From positions 100,521,893 to 100,585,892 of the forward strand of contig NC_092628.1 of the NCBI RefSeq assembly GCF_039555335.1: a DNA stretch of 64,000 nucleotides. Direction: 5' to 3'. The notes under the pieces are model-generated. The model saw nothing but the letters and a program-made list of their open reading frames with translations, was not told the origin of the DNA and searched no databases. Made by a program: the position numbers and the translations under genes. How positions within the stretch are numbered: the first letter of the stretch is position 1; each line of letters opens with the position of its first letter. Of this stretch, positions 26,305 through 37,645 are shown piece after piece. The DNA is from Amphiura filiformis. Lineage: Eukaryota > Echinodermata > Ophiuroidea > Amphilepidida > Amphiuridae.

Positions 26305-26346
26305 TTGTATTTGCGGCTTTTATGACTATTGTAATAATTAGTTGTG

Positions 26347-26352
26347 AATAAA
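26347..26352 (+). promoter_or_regulatory. nkx6: Polyadenylation signal AATAAA after the Nkx6 stop
   Basis: AATAAA lies 43 bp after the stop codon. It is the first canonical signal downstream of the coding region. A longer 3' UTR is equally possible because no sequence feature marks the cleavage site. Confidence 0.4.
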
Positions 26353-28611
26353 AGAGAAACAACTCTATTAGTATCTGGTAAATAATATTTATGCGCATGT
26401 GCAAAGTGCTTGGAAAAGCAGTCATCAACAGAGATATATCGTCAACAAGAGGACATTTCACGAACCGTAACATTTATTTTGTGAGGACTCCGTATTTCCT
26501 CATCATCACCCACTGAATCAACTGGCAAGATGAATTTCACGTACTCCAGTGCTACTCACTGCATCATCACAATTTGTCGTCGGATCTCATATGTTCTACT
26601 TCCAGAACTTTACGCAAAGTTGTGTGTGTGTGTTAAGCAATGGCTCGTTTCAAGTCTTTGTTTATTTGCCTCATTCAATAACGAAGCTTTTAGTAATCAT
26701 TCTGTTTTTCACAAAAGGATTATCAAGAAAACTTTGAGTCCACAATCAAGAGTGGCAATCAAATTCGGAATCTACTAAGAAAATAGAAAGCCCGGCCGTA
26801 ATCAAAAGTTATATTCGTTTTGATTCAATCAAATTACAAGCACTTCGTTGGTTACCTGTCTAGCAGCAGGTATTGAGCTTAACAAAGTCCCAAAGTCTCT
26901 TACAATTATTGAAGCTACCAATAGGAGTTACAAAGTCCGTTACAAAAAGCTATTGTTATACAAAACGAACGATTTGAACCGAGCCAAGGTGGAACGCGAG
27001 CATACCATTACATGAGATTCATAATGTTCATGAAACAATGCAAGTATAATAATCTCATGTGAAGGGAAATATCAAGAAAAGAATGTTGAATGTTGTTCTA
27101 AAACATGACAAAGTGAATGTGAAACATTGTGAGGCATCAGCTGAATGTATTACATGGAATAACTGTGCAATCCTCACATCGTGTATTACATGTAGATATT
27201 TGGTACAAAGCAGTTGTCATTTTGTTCTGGTTAATGCAATGAAAGTACTAAGAGTGATATTTTGTATTCTGAATTTTACTACTTGTGTTTGGAACTTTTA
27301 AAAGAAAGACACTATTCTTGAAAAATATCCGTCGTGGCCAAAAAAGACGGGTATGGTCACTTGCTCAAATGATTCAAATCGGGAAACTTAACGTGCCAAG
27401 ATTGTCATTTAAAACTATCGTTACCATCGGATAAAATAACAACATTGTAAGGGTCTGATGTTGTGTGAATGTCAAATGCTCTTTTAACGTCTTTCAAAGT
27501 CCTCTGAAATGATAATGATGGTCAAAAGTACAGCTTATTAGTATTCCGGGGTTGCCTCGAGATTCTGAAAGTACATTATTCCTAAAAATCCTATTGATAT
27601 TCAGCTTAATTATTGTATTCGGAAATATGTACCGTCAGAATTCCAAGACAACACTTTCCCGTTTTACAATGTTTTATGGTATGTGTGCTGAACTTCCAAA
27701 TGATTGGTATGCCAACCAGTTTCTCGTGAGTTTATGTATAAAACGTAGCAAATCTTCAGTGGCAAATCTCGAAGCTTGAGGAATCACCTATCGTTTGCTT
27801 GTACATGTAAGTTTAAAATGTGTCATGGCTGTAAAATAAGATTCGGTATGGTTTGGCGTGCCAGTTCCACTCGTAGCTTTGCTCAAAATTCTGATCACTG
27901 TAATTAGATAAATGTGCTTAACTGTTTAAAAACAACATTCAATGTAAATTATAAACAATACAAATGTATAATTTCATATATACCTTTCCTCGGTATACCA
28001 AGACATAAGAGTCATATGTTTATCATCAGGGAGATTATAGGCAAATAGATCAGCTAAAATGTGGCCAAAGTGATTTCAAAGTTCATTAATGGCGCGCAAG
28101 TCGTACTTTGCTATCCTTTTGTTTCGCCATGGAAACTTTCGGAATTTCTCCCGATTTCTCCCCTCTCGTTTGAATTTTGACATTGTAAACTGTTACATTT
28201 ATTTAACTGAGTGATTGGTTATGACTTTCCAATATTTGCAACAGTTTGTCTAAAACTTAAACACCAATTCATTTAAAAGAAAATGGCGACTTTGAAGAAA
28301 CACGTTACCGAATAGCCATGTGAAGATAGTTTATGCAATTTTTTGGTATTTATTGTTTCTTATTTCGTCGGTTATAAACAAGAATTCATATTATCAGATC
28401 ATATAAACAGATCTTGAAAAACTATTTATTATTTCGGCATAACAAGATAGCTAATAGTCCTAAAGTATCTTTGAAAATAAAAACACGCGCTTATAACTAT
28501 AATTAAAAGAGTAACAAAATCGCACGAATGTACATCCTTTCAATCAATTGATCCGAGTTGATCATGCAATCGGAACTCGGCGTCATACTGATTGAGGTGT
28601 GCACGTGATTT
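26353..28611. other. Region downstream of Nkx6, no gene recognised
   Basis: May include the Nkx6 3' UTR. Open frames are short (the longest are about 75-82 codons) and lack family signatures. No repeat with clear ends is seen. Confidence 0.45.
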
Positions 28612-28617
28612 TGAAAT

Positions 28618-28750
28618 CAGTAGACAACAATACGAACGCAGTACGCAAACTCGTGATGTCACATGATCACACTGTAACCAATCAGCATCCTTGAATGGCA
28701 CCAAATTGACATCACGGATTCACGTTCGTTCACCTACTGTTGTCTATTGT
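28618..28750. repeat. Inverted-repeat element (MITE-like)
   Basis: The left arm includes tagacaacaatacgaacg and ctcgtgatgtca; the right arm, read on the other strand, gives atagacaacagtagg, gaacgaacgtga and tccgtgatgtca. A unit of about 130 bp could fold into a hairpin. Target duplication not resolved. Confidence 0.5.
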
Positions 28751-29327
28751 AACTTCCTATGATATTCTGTACATGGGAAAATATTTGATAAAAACAGCAG
28801 CATTTGGAATATTTAAAGATCGTCTGAAGATAATCACAGATTTATCTTGACCTTATTTTAAGAACATTGACGCAAAAGTTAATATTATCGTATACGACAG
28901 GGTGAACATGTTTGCAATGGAAATGGTGAATTTTCACCTTATTTTTTATTCGCTTAGATATTTGACGTTTTCTCCCCAAGGAATAAGGAACCTATGTGTT
29001 TGAATGGCAAAAGAGTTGACTTATCATCCCACTAAGTGGGAGGAATTAATGATGCAGACAAAGCAACACGTGCTAAGATGTTATATATATTTTGTAAGAT
29101 ATTGTCAAGTGTATTGCGGATACATCATTTTAATAATTATTATTGTTATTATTTTTGTAAATACCAAGTTTGTAAATAGTGATGTACTGTGTTTGTATTG
29201 AGAGGCTATAGCATATTGAAAAAATAAATAAACAGAGTATAAAAAATAACACCCATTGTAGTTTGAGTCTATTACTCGTGTACGATTGTGCGGCAATTAT
29301 TACCTTTTCTTGCGCAACATGGCTACT

Positions 29328-29773
29328 GTTGCAAAACAATAAAATCCCATTAAAAGCCAATGGTATATAGATTGGAAATACCAATACGCAGTCCCTTCTG
29401 AATACCAGGAATACAATAGTTCACCTGTTGCACCTGGCCAACATTCCATCCTTAGCAACTCATTACTTAACATGGTGACCTATTTTGGAAACTTCGGAAA
29501 AAGGTTTTTCATGGATAGGATATCTGATATATGATACATATTCTAAAAAGAGGAAGCTAGAATCACGAAATGGCCCTTGAAAAAGGCGCAAATGACACAT
29601 AAATAGCTTGTCGGCATTTCAAAGGTGCAGCAGGTTACGTATTGAAGGTACATTCTCTTGGTTACGTAATGAGCTGTTAAGGATGGAATGTTGGCCAGGT
29701 GTAACAGGTGTAACTGTGTAATGGTATTTCCAATCTACCATTGGCTTTTAATGGGATTTTATTGTTGTGCAAC
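29328..29773. mobile_element. MITE with ~100-bp inverted repeats
   Basis: 446 bp. Both ends read inward as gttgca(a/c)aacaataaaatccc, then cattaaaagccaatggta, attggaaatacca and, further in, cacctggccaacattccatc. No open frame of transposase size. Part of the same family is recognisable at 32625-32775. Confidence 0.8.
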
Positions 29774-31027
29774 AACCTAGGTTTCTGACTAAAAATCTCA
29801 ACTTTTTAAAGTAAGTAGAGGTTGAGGCTGTGGATCATGAATTATCGATTTCTCCTTAATTTGTGTCCCAGATTTGACCTGCAAGTCTTATTGATAAAAC
29901 AGAAAGTGTGAAATAAAACACACTAGGTATTCCGTCCGTGTTCGTAATTTGGATTTACATTATTTCGTTTAATTGGCTAATTGTGGTGCGACTCATCCAG
30001 AAACAGAAATCAATTAGATATGTTCAATCGATTAACTACCACGGACCAATTCAACAAAATCCAGCAGCACGAACCGACTGCAAATACGACTATGATCCAA
30101 TGATCCAAACAGATACACACGATAACGTCGGCCGGGCAACTTTCACCATAGACTGTAAAAAGAGTTACAGACTATGCTTTCACACTCGTGGAATCCCCGG
30201 TCTTGTCCTCCACACCCGAAGAGAAAACAAGATTTTCTTCTACCTTCCTTTCATTCGTCCCTTTTCCCTTCCCCATAGACAAAAAAGCAGAAAGTGAGTT
30301 AGGGTTAAATGATGGAGACTGACTTACAGAAAACTTTGGTTATTTTTAAATTTGGTTAACAGAGCTTCGAATTGGATGTCCTACGTATTACATTCTGTTT
30401 CTGTATTCAGTTGCATCACATCCAACCAAACAAAAGCAACAATTTACCTCCAACAAACAAACCCGAATGTTAGCTGATATGTTTCTCATCTTTCACACTA
30501 TCTCAGACTATATATAGTCCAGGAGAGTTCCAAATATGGTATATTGCATGACAATACCGTCTTAATGCAGGTGACTGAACCAGATTAAGTGTACGCGATG
30601 TATTGTTGGTCGAAGCAGCCACAAAAAAACCAAACAAAAAAAAAACCACCGATTTTCATAATCTTAATCAATATATTATTGAAATAGTTTATTCTACAAA
30701 TCATATACTTTGAAAACTTTCTTAATTTATTGTTGTTCATGAGCTATGGGAATGGAACTAGTGCGACCTTTTAATTTGGCTGTGTTTAGTTGCTAACCTT
30801 AATCTCATTATCTTCCTTTGTGTGGGTCAGTCAGCCAAAGTCTGTGAATGTATCCAGTAAAAAGCAACGGAGTCTATGGCCAAGACACATCTATTTTAAC
30901 ATCATTCATGGTCCCAACTCTAAACAGGCGCAGAACCCTAGTCAGCCTATAATATAGGCAGTATGTTCTTTGCCAAGAGGAATTTCAAGCTAGTTCAATT
31001 TTCCACGGAAATAGAAAATATACACTG
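29774..31027. other. Intergenic stretch, no gene recognised
   Basis: A 119-codon frame at 29938-30297 (+) opens with GTG rather than ATG and has no recognisable domain. A/C-rich low-complexity sequence lies near 30620-30650. The 30800-31027 part may be the body of the SINE listed next. Confidence 0.4.
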
Positions 31028-31105
31028 ATGGGCTCGAACTCGTACCGTCTAGTACTTACGCACCAGAGTGTAGCGCCTTGCCGATTGAGCTAATTGGACT
31101 GCGCA
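31028..31105 (-). mobile_element. tRNA-derived SINE head
   Basis: On the minus strand an A-box-like TTAGCTCAATCGGCAAGG is followed after normal tRNA spacing by the B-box-like GAGTTCGAGCCC (complement of 31030-31041). The pairing expected for a working tRNA is poor, which suggests a SINE promoter head rather than a tRNA gene. The body would extend toward lower coordinates, but its end was not defined. Confidence 0.5.
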
Positions 31106-32278
31106 GTACATGCGCTCTATCCTTTACTGTGGAAGGTAACTATTTCAAATGGATGGGTACGGTCGAAATTCTAAAGATTTCTCAATTTAGAGAGGAACTC
31201 TAGTCATTTATGGGAATCCAAATCATTTTGACCCTTGCAGTTCTGTTAGATATGTGATTTCAAAAGAGAAAGTGCTTTTGATGTATACCCAGGTATCAAA
31301 ATGACTATTAAGTACACTGAATGTCAAGTAGTATTTAAAACAGTACAGGTATATTAAGAACCCACGAAGAGGTATCACAGGACAGAGACATTCTCTTCAA
31401 TCTAACTAACTATGTAGCATTGCTGATTGCATGTCTAGGTCTTAATCCTCACGGGGCGGAACCTAAGTACGGTATTTCGCACCTCTACAACGTAAATAAT
31501 GTATAACCATTCCACAAGTTCGCACTTTAATGACAATTTAAGGAAACTTAGCAAATTCGATGTTCCGATATGCATCAATTCATAGTAGTGAACTGCTGTT
31601 CCCCTGGGTTAGATGGAGAATCAGATTTCCGCAGACATTGCGAACACGAACGCCGTGGTGGTGACAGATTACTCTCGCGAAAACCTCTCTAGATAATCAT
31701 GATTGCATGATGCACACATGGAAATCAGTAAGACACTGTCATGTTACTTTGAGAGACAAGATAAAAGATATGAGCAAGTTCACAAAATTTCACAAAAAAG
31801 TGCTAATTTTTACAATCTTGATATTCAACTTAGCGTAAAAACACTATATCAAACGAATACAAAATAATGCATATAGGTTTCAGGTTTAATAGCTGTTGAT
31901 ATTGTGGAGGTGAATCGTCAAATTATGCAACCTTACTACACCAAAATCTGAATCTGAATTTTGACAAACGTTCTCTTTATATTAATACTGATTTTCATCA
32001 GCACCAGTAACCTCCGACAATCTGATTTAATCTTATTGAGCAGTTGTCATGGTGATTATAAGCCATGATTGAAATAGAATTTGATGACACAGTTTTGGCA
32101 TATTTCTAAATAGCAAGAAGTTTTCTCTGATATATTGATATATATACTTTACGAGGAATATTGTAAAAATATTTGACATCCAAAACATGAGGGACTGTAT
32201 CATTTCTCTGGTGTCGGCATCTTCTTAGTTTAGCATATCAGCTGTCTTGCCCTGTTTGCGAGGGCACTATAATATTTG
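31106..32278. other. Intergenic stretch, nothing recognised
   Basis: AT-rich DNA without a convincing open frame, RNA gene or terminal repeat. Confidence 0.5.
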
Positions 32279-32280
32279 TG

Positions 32281-32430
32281 CAAAAACCACCCAAGTCCTG
32301 GACTAGGGTGGTTTTTGGATTTCACATGCTCAATAAACGCACGCAGAGGGTGGATTTGTGTTGTTCTTTTATACAGAATTATGATTAACTCAATTTGGCC
32401 AAAGTATGGACTTGGGTGGGTTTTGTATTC
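32281..32430. repeat. Hairpin-forming repeat
   Basis: 32281-32317 reads CAAAAACCACCC, then aagtcctggacta, then GGGTGGTTTTTG, a near-perfect 37-nt hairpin. A third related arm, tatggacttgggtgggtttt, lies near 32405. Probably a small foldback element. Confidence 0.55.
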
Positions 32431-32624
32431 AGGTATTCATATAAGTTCCATATCTTACACTGTCCAGCTCTTACACACGGTTTTACACACGGTATTTAAA
32501 TATTACATTAATTTGAGATGGGGACTGCTTAAAAAGAAGAGGGACAATTTTCTTGCGTGAGAAAGGTGCTTAAAATCTCTGAAGAATACCAGGATATACA
32601 TAACCAAAAATGTGCCAGCCATCT

Positions 32625-32775
32625 TGCTGTTAAATACCATGAATACAATAGATTCACCTGTTACGCCTAGCTAACATTCCATAGCAGCACCACAGGTGTA
32701 GCTGCACATACCGTACCCAGCAGGTGAATGTATTGAATCTGGTATTGATTATCGATTCAGCGTGTAATGGTATTG
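32625..32775. mobile_element. Partial copy of the 29.3-kb MITE family
   Basis: The segment ataccatgaatacaatagat, followed by tcacctgtta and ctaacattccat, matches the inner left arm of the element at 29328-29773. The far side contains a second, inverted caggtgaatgtattgaatct. Outer ends are degraded. Confidence 0.5.
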
Positions 32776-33258
32776 AACTCGCATTTCCTCCGCTTGGTGG
32801 ACTCGCAGAAAGCAAAACCGGATTATCTATACCTTTTATTTCAATAGGATTAGAGCAGTAGGGTTAGGTGTATGGTTAGGATTATGGTTGGGGTAGGGTT
32901 CATCATGTCGAACAGGTATAGAGTGTATGCAATAAACCCAAGCGGAACGAGAGTTGCTAAGTAACCGCTACCCGAACCATAAACACATGCATGATCAGAC
33001 AACAAGTGTTCAATTTCCCCATAGCTTCCCACGTTGTACACAATGTCAGTCGAATTTGGCGGTGTTGGTTTGTTTGCCCTCCAAGTTATAGCATTGTTCA
33101 CTTTGTGTTGAACATTGTACGTGGGCCTCACTGTAATAACTCAAAGATAACTGTGATCATCATTTCAAGAGGTCACTCTCCCGATTAAGCTAAACAACCT
33201 ATGTGGAGGAATTTTATGCATGAGCAATCACATCAATGACGTAGTAATGAATACCCTC

Positions 33259-33581
33259 TATAGACGAATCCAACGAGCCAAGTCATAGTCAGGATTTGGT
33301 TGGCCATATTTGGTTCCCCGCAGCACCTAACTGGTGTTGTGACTGCCCAATTGGGTGGATTAAATCCGCTTAAAATTCGATGTTAGATTCTTTTGTGTTG
33401 TAAACTGTCATCATTCTATTGTCGACGTGTAACAAGGGTGATGGAATGCAGTTTAAAATACCCTTTTTTGGCCGCATCATGTCACATTTTAGGTGAGATA
33501 GCTGTGTCCTCGTCGCGGCTATGGCTAGCCGCCCGGCTGCCATTGAGGTGTAGGGATGCGTGAAATTGGATTTGTCTATAT
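33259..33581. mobile_element. ~320-bp MITE, copy 1 (TATAGAC ends)
   Basis: Ends TATAGACGAATCCAA (left) and, read inward from the right, TATAGACAAATCCAATTTC. Its sequence matches 42571-42874 in inverted orientation, including cccaattgggtggattaaat and aaaattcgatgttagatt. TA flanks suggest a Tc1/mariner-type non-autonomous element. No transposase frame. Confidence 0.75.
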
Positions 33582-34748
33582 AGAGATTATCCACTTTACT
33601 CATGTGTGACTTCTAAACAAAAGGCGCTGGTTCCAGTAGTATTCCTCATTCAAACCAATTCAATGCACGACCTAGGAGTTACCTGCATGACTTTGGCGGG
33701 CTATTTTGAAACAGTGATGGTTGCACATGCAGGTACTTCTTTTGAAAGTCCTAAACAAGGTATATCAGTCGCTGATATGCAGCTTACAGAACACGGATAA
33801 CCTCTATTATCGAACAAACGGAGGCCTGTGACTACACTCTAATAGATATATTTTGTACATTACTGTTAACAAGACAGGATTAGATTGGATTTGTACGATT
33901 GCAACACAAAGCTTATGATAAATTTTATTAGATCTACTTCTAAGTATCAGAAATCAAAAGCGGAAAATAATCACGTTTTTTATAAATCAAATAATTTCAA
34001 GGATACAATGTTGACTGACTAATAATGATTTTGATTCATGTCATTATTTGATAAATAAACGTTTAGTTAAAATACATTTCAATTTGGGTGTGATATTAAA
34101 ATGATTAATATTGCTTGTCATGTTTACATGTATTTCAATAATTGTCATCAACTGATAATTGATATGTATCTTGCCAAGTCATTCTTTTCATCATGTGTCA
34201 TGATGATGTGTTTCTTTGCTAGTCGTGCAGGTGTGTCTACTTGCATGGTCATGTTCTGTATACTCCCAAAGTTTTAGAGTTTTGTATTCTTGAAAAAAGA
34301 AAAACATATTTACTAAAGGAAATTCGCCAAAATGTACAACAATGACGAACAAATAGAACAATATTTGAGTTTTAGGGGTTTGAGTCCATTTTACTTGATT
34401 CTTAGTTTTTCAATCGTAAATAAATATAATAACTGCAAAACATGGTGGACTTGTTTAGGTTTAAATGTAAATCTATATTTTTTTCATTTTAAATTTTAAC
34501 TTTTCATTATTGCAATTAGACATATAAAACTATGTATTATTGTAAAAACAAATTGAAAATGAGGTGAAGATACCGCAATGTGGACAGAGAATGAAAGAAC
34601 CTGAAGCGGTGCTAAAACAATCAAGAATATGCAGTAAATTCAGAAATCCAATCGTTTAAATATATTTAAACCTGTATAAAGTTACTTCGGACTGTAAATT
34701 ATTTTTCGGCACTGTTTTAGGATGTAACTGCTTGAAAGGAATGGACAA
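33582..34748. other. Intergenic stretch, nothing recognised
   Basis: AT-rich; the longest frame is about 64 codons with no signature. Confidence 0.5.
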
Positions 34749-35075
34749 TGGGCTATTCCAGAAAATAAATGCACACCCTCTATAGAGTAACTTTTTATTC
34801 AAAGAAATGTATGGATTTTCAAGTCTGCTTTATGAAAACGACTGGAATTCCAGTTGCCAAAGTCGCTTGAAAAGGCTTGGAAATCCAAATTAATGAAGGA
34901 AAATCACGGAAATGTCTAAAATGAGCTCTCAAATTCAGGATTTCGGACTTTGGGCTATTTTCTGCTGGATTTTTTCGTCTTTGGACTCTTTAAAAGTCTG
35001 GATTTCCAACAATCACGACTGGACAAAAAGTCTGGAAATCGGAACTCCTCTATAGGAATTTTCTGGAATAGCCCA
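34749..35075. mobile_element. MITE with TGGGCTATTCCAGAAAAT ends
   Basis: 327 bp. Both termini read inward TGGGCTATTCCAGAAAAT, followed by nearby ctatagag motifs on each side. The interior also contains partly symmetrical segments (tctggatttcc / ggaaatcc). No coding frame. Its first 12 bases are shared with the next element. Confidence 0.8.
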
Positions 35076-35213
35076 ATTGACGAGTGCCACGCACATAAAT
35101 AAATATGGTCTTAATGTTAATGTGGTTTCAAATGCATTCATCACGATTTGTTCCAAAGCATATGGATATTATTTTTTCGCGGGACACAGTATAATTTTAA
35201 GATCTCTCTATAA

Positions 35214-35387
35214 TGGGCTATTCCATTCAAAATCCACATTCCCCCTACGGAAGACATGACCTTAATCTTCCACAGGGAGTGTGAGTTTCAAATGGAGTCA
35301 CCTATTCAGGTAACCCCATTTGCAATCCACACCCCCTGTGTGGTCATATCTTCCATAGGGGGTGTATGAATTTCAAATGGAAAAGCC
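35214..35387. mobile_element. Compact inverted-repeat element of the CTATTCCATTTGAAAT type, copy 1
   Basis: About 174 bp. The left end reads gggctattccattcaaaatc and the right, read inward, ggcttttccatttgaaattc; each is followed by a ccccct(a)(c/t)ggaaga(c/t)atgacc block. A related, more diverged copy is at 39771-39955. Confidence 0.7.
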
Positions 35388-35469
35388 AACTTCTGAGGTC
35401 CCATTATATCCATCGATTTAGATCACATCGGATTTTACATCACGTAATCATCTCACCATAAGGTGCGCC

Positions 35470-35632
35470 AACTAGGCACTAGATACTCATGTATCATCAA
35501 ATACGCATAAATGTATCGGGGAATACAACATTGTTCCGAAACATCCATGTATAAATGATATCATCATCCCTAGCTACAGATTAGCATTGTGATTAACAAT
35601 GGATAGAGCAAAAACTGATCGGAAATTAAACA
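35470..35632 (+). repeat. 160-bp dispersed repeat, copy 1
   Basis: actaggcactagatactcat followed by gtatcatcaaatacgcataa and on to actgatcggaaattaaa. Near-identical to 40203-40359 in the same orientation. Both copies lie shortly after a CTATTCCATTT-type element. Class unknown. Confidence 0.8.
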
Positions 35633-35711
35633 TAGAGATGATATGACCCGCTGTATGATATAACATCTTCGCTATATTGTTTGCTAAATTGGCTATTAGC
35701 AAAATATATAG

Positions 35712-36221
35712 ATGACAAATGCTTGTTATATGATACGTGATTCATTAATTGGACATCTCTTCGTCAGTTGTATAATGCTACATAGAAAGCATTTTCTTCT
35801 AATGTCATCTACACAACATTATCACTTCGATTTCACAAGAAAAAACCCACGGGATCGCTCTTGTAACACCGCTGTCAGCTTTATACAACTTATTAGTAGT
35901 AGAAGAAGAAAACTTATTTATCAAAGACCTGCAGCAACAATCAATATCAATTACGTGCGTTTCTTCGCTACAGTTTTACACATCTTGATCTCCATTAGTG
36001 CTATTTTTTCTCGCATCGTTTTCTCTCTAGATAGTTTTAAATCCCATTGTCCCCAATATTTCCGGCGATGTTTTCGATTCACAAATGGAGAATTCCAAAT
36101 TTACAATTTGGATAAGAGTAAGTGTGTAATTCACAGTAATGTAGTTGCGGGAACCCCGTGTGATATTAACCAAGCTCCAAGGGGAATATACAGTGTTTTT
36201 AACTTTGCTGAATTTGTATAA
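35712..36221 (+). CDS. 169-codon open reading frame, function unknown
   Basis: The longest ATG-initiated frame in the window outside satellites. For DNA this AT-rich, a frame this long is rare by chance, which is the only reason to list it. The product would be basic near residues 42-75, with a hydrophobic stretch around residues 82-105 (FFATVLHILISISAIF) that could be a membrane segment. Cys residues are scattered and no domain is recognisable. The composition looks like translated AT-rich noncoding DNA and an antisense frame overlaps its end (36027-36311). No promoter, splice or poly(A) context supports it. It may be a single exon, a repeat remnant or spurious. Confidence 0.2.
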   Translation: MTNACYMIRDSLIGHLFVSCIMLHRKHFLLMSSTQHYHFDFTRKNPRDRSCNTAVSFIQLISSRRRKLIYQRPAATININYVRFFATVLHILISISAIFSRIVFSLDSFKSHCPQYFRRCFRFTNGEFQIYNLDKSKCVIHSNVVAGTPCDINQAPRGIYSVFNFAEFV

Positions 36222-36513
36222 GTAAGTGGTTATTATGTGGTATGTAGAAAACAAACAGGGGAAATGAGATGAAATCACCAAGCGGGGATGTCGTTTCTCA
36301 ATAGCCTTCACCTTATTTGTGTATTCATTGCATCTGATGTGGTAAAGATGAGTTTTACTCTACACCTTTATTTAAGGGCACGTGTTTGATATGTTGAAGA
36401 CGAAATCATCTATTTTTAAGTAGCCGATTTCAAATAGTTACATGCAGATTAAAGAGTATACAAAGATCGAATGTTTATGAGTACAATGGTACGAATATTT
36501 TCATGAGGTTAAA

Positions 36514-36892
36514 TATGGACTGTTCCAGAACGAGGCATTGCCGAGTTGAATGGAACAGTTCAATATGGACTGTTCCATTCAACGAGAATTTGCCGAGTTG
36601 AATGGAACAGTTCATTTTTCACCGGATGAATATATTCTTCCCATTGAACGAATAAAAACATTCAATGTTTGTTTTATATTTATAATTCTTTATCTTCCAC
36701 CTAATTTTATAAATCACCAGGAAAACAAAATAAATTGCAAAAATATTACAAACTGTATCTATTTTAGAAGCGACATCCACACCTATAAATTGGAGAGTCG
36801 ATGTGGTCACCGTTCGCGATATACGCCCGCGTTTGTCAGCGTTGCCATGGTAGCTGCGCGCCAGTGCAATGGAAAATGGACTATTGCACTGG
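36514..36892. repeat. Short palindromes around 36.5-36.9 kb
   Basis: TTGAATGGAACAGT and its exact complement ACTGTTCCATTCAA flank 9 bp at 36546-36582, and further tgttcca / tggaaca copies lie on either side (36514-36613). A separate hairpin, CCAGTGCAAT / ATTGCACTGG, is at 36861-36892. Likely remnants of foldback elements. Confidence 0.6.
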
Positions 36893-36952
36893 TGCGGAGT
36901 TCAATAGTCTTTTTCTATAGATAGCAAAAATATTCAATAGTAATTGACCAAT

Positions 36953-37645
36953 CAAATGATAAGAATCTTTGTATGAGTTATATAATTAAATCTATTTAAG
37001 GGCACATATAAGTTAATTGTCATTCTTAGTCAGTGGGAGTGGTCTAGTTCGTAGACACATTTTGTGATTGGACAATCGCATGATTTCGGGTGCCGTTTAT
37101 CATGCGTCTCGATAATGTGTAACACGCGTGTAGAGGTGCGCGTATGTATCGCGCTGGATGCGTAGACTAGTGCGGAATACGCGAATGCGCTAGCAATACG
37201 CACAACAGAATACGTGAAGTTGTAAACAAGTTTCGTTCATTTTATAATGAGGGGAGTTTTTATGACGGTAAATTAGTTTTTGCTTAAAAAATTTGTTTAC
37301 AGTTATTATAATAATATCGGGAATAATATTTAACTGATTAAGAATGAGAATAACGATAGGAATTTTTTTTGTTTATCCTCATTATGATAGACGACAGGCA
37401 GGTCCAATATTTTTATCGTAGTGGATACCGGCTGCGCCGGCATCCACTACTCAAAATATTGGACCTGCCTGTCGTCTATCACACGGTAGAGGATAGGCAA
37501 AATAAAATTCCTATCGTTTATTCTCGAATTGATCAGTAACAACGCTAATATTACATGTATAAGGATGCTACCATACTGTAATACATTTATTTGAAGGGCA
37601 CTTAAATAGTTTTAATTAGCATACAAAGATTCTTATCATTTTGCT
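36953..37645. mobile_element. Foldback element with central 195-bp hairpin
   Basis: Outer arms: aatgataagaatctttgtat near 36956 and its complement ending near 37643, each followed inward by a ctatttaagggcac-like segment. In the middle, 37336-37530 folds on itself; the 95-bp core 37386-37480 is almost perfectly palindromic (gatagacgacaggcaggtcc against its complement) with the tip gtagtggat / atccactac. About 690 bp, no coding frame. Confidence 0.8.

Noticed and set aside
29938-30297. 119-codon frame
   Set aside because: It begins at GTG, has no domain, and its composition resembles background.
31028-31105. Functional tRNA gene on the minus strand
   Set aside because: A- and B-box-like sequences exist, but acceptor and anticodon stems do not pair well, so it is listed as a SINE head instead.
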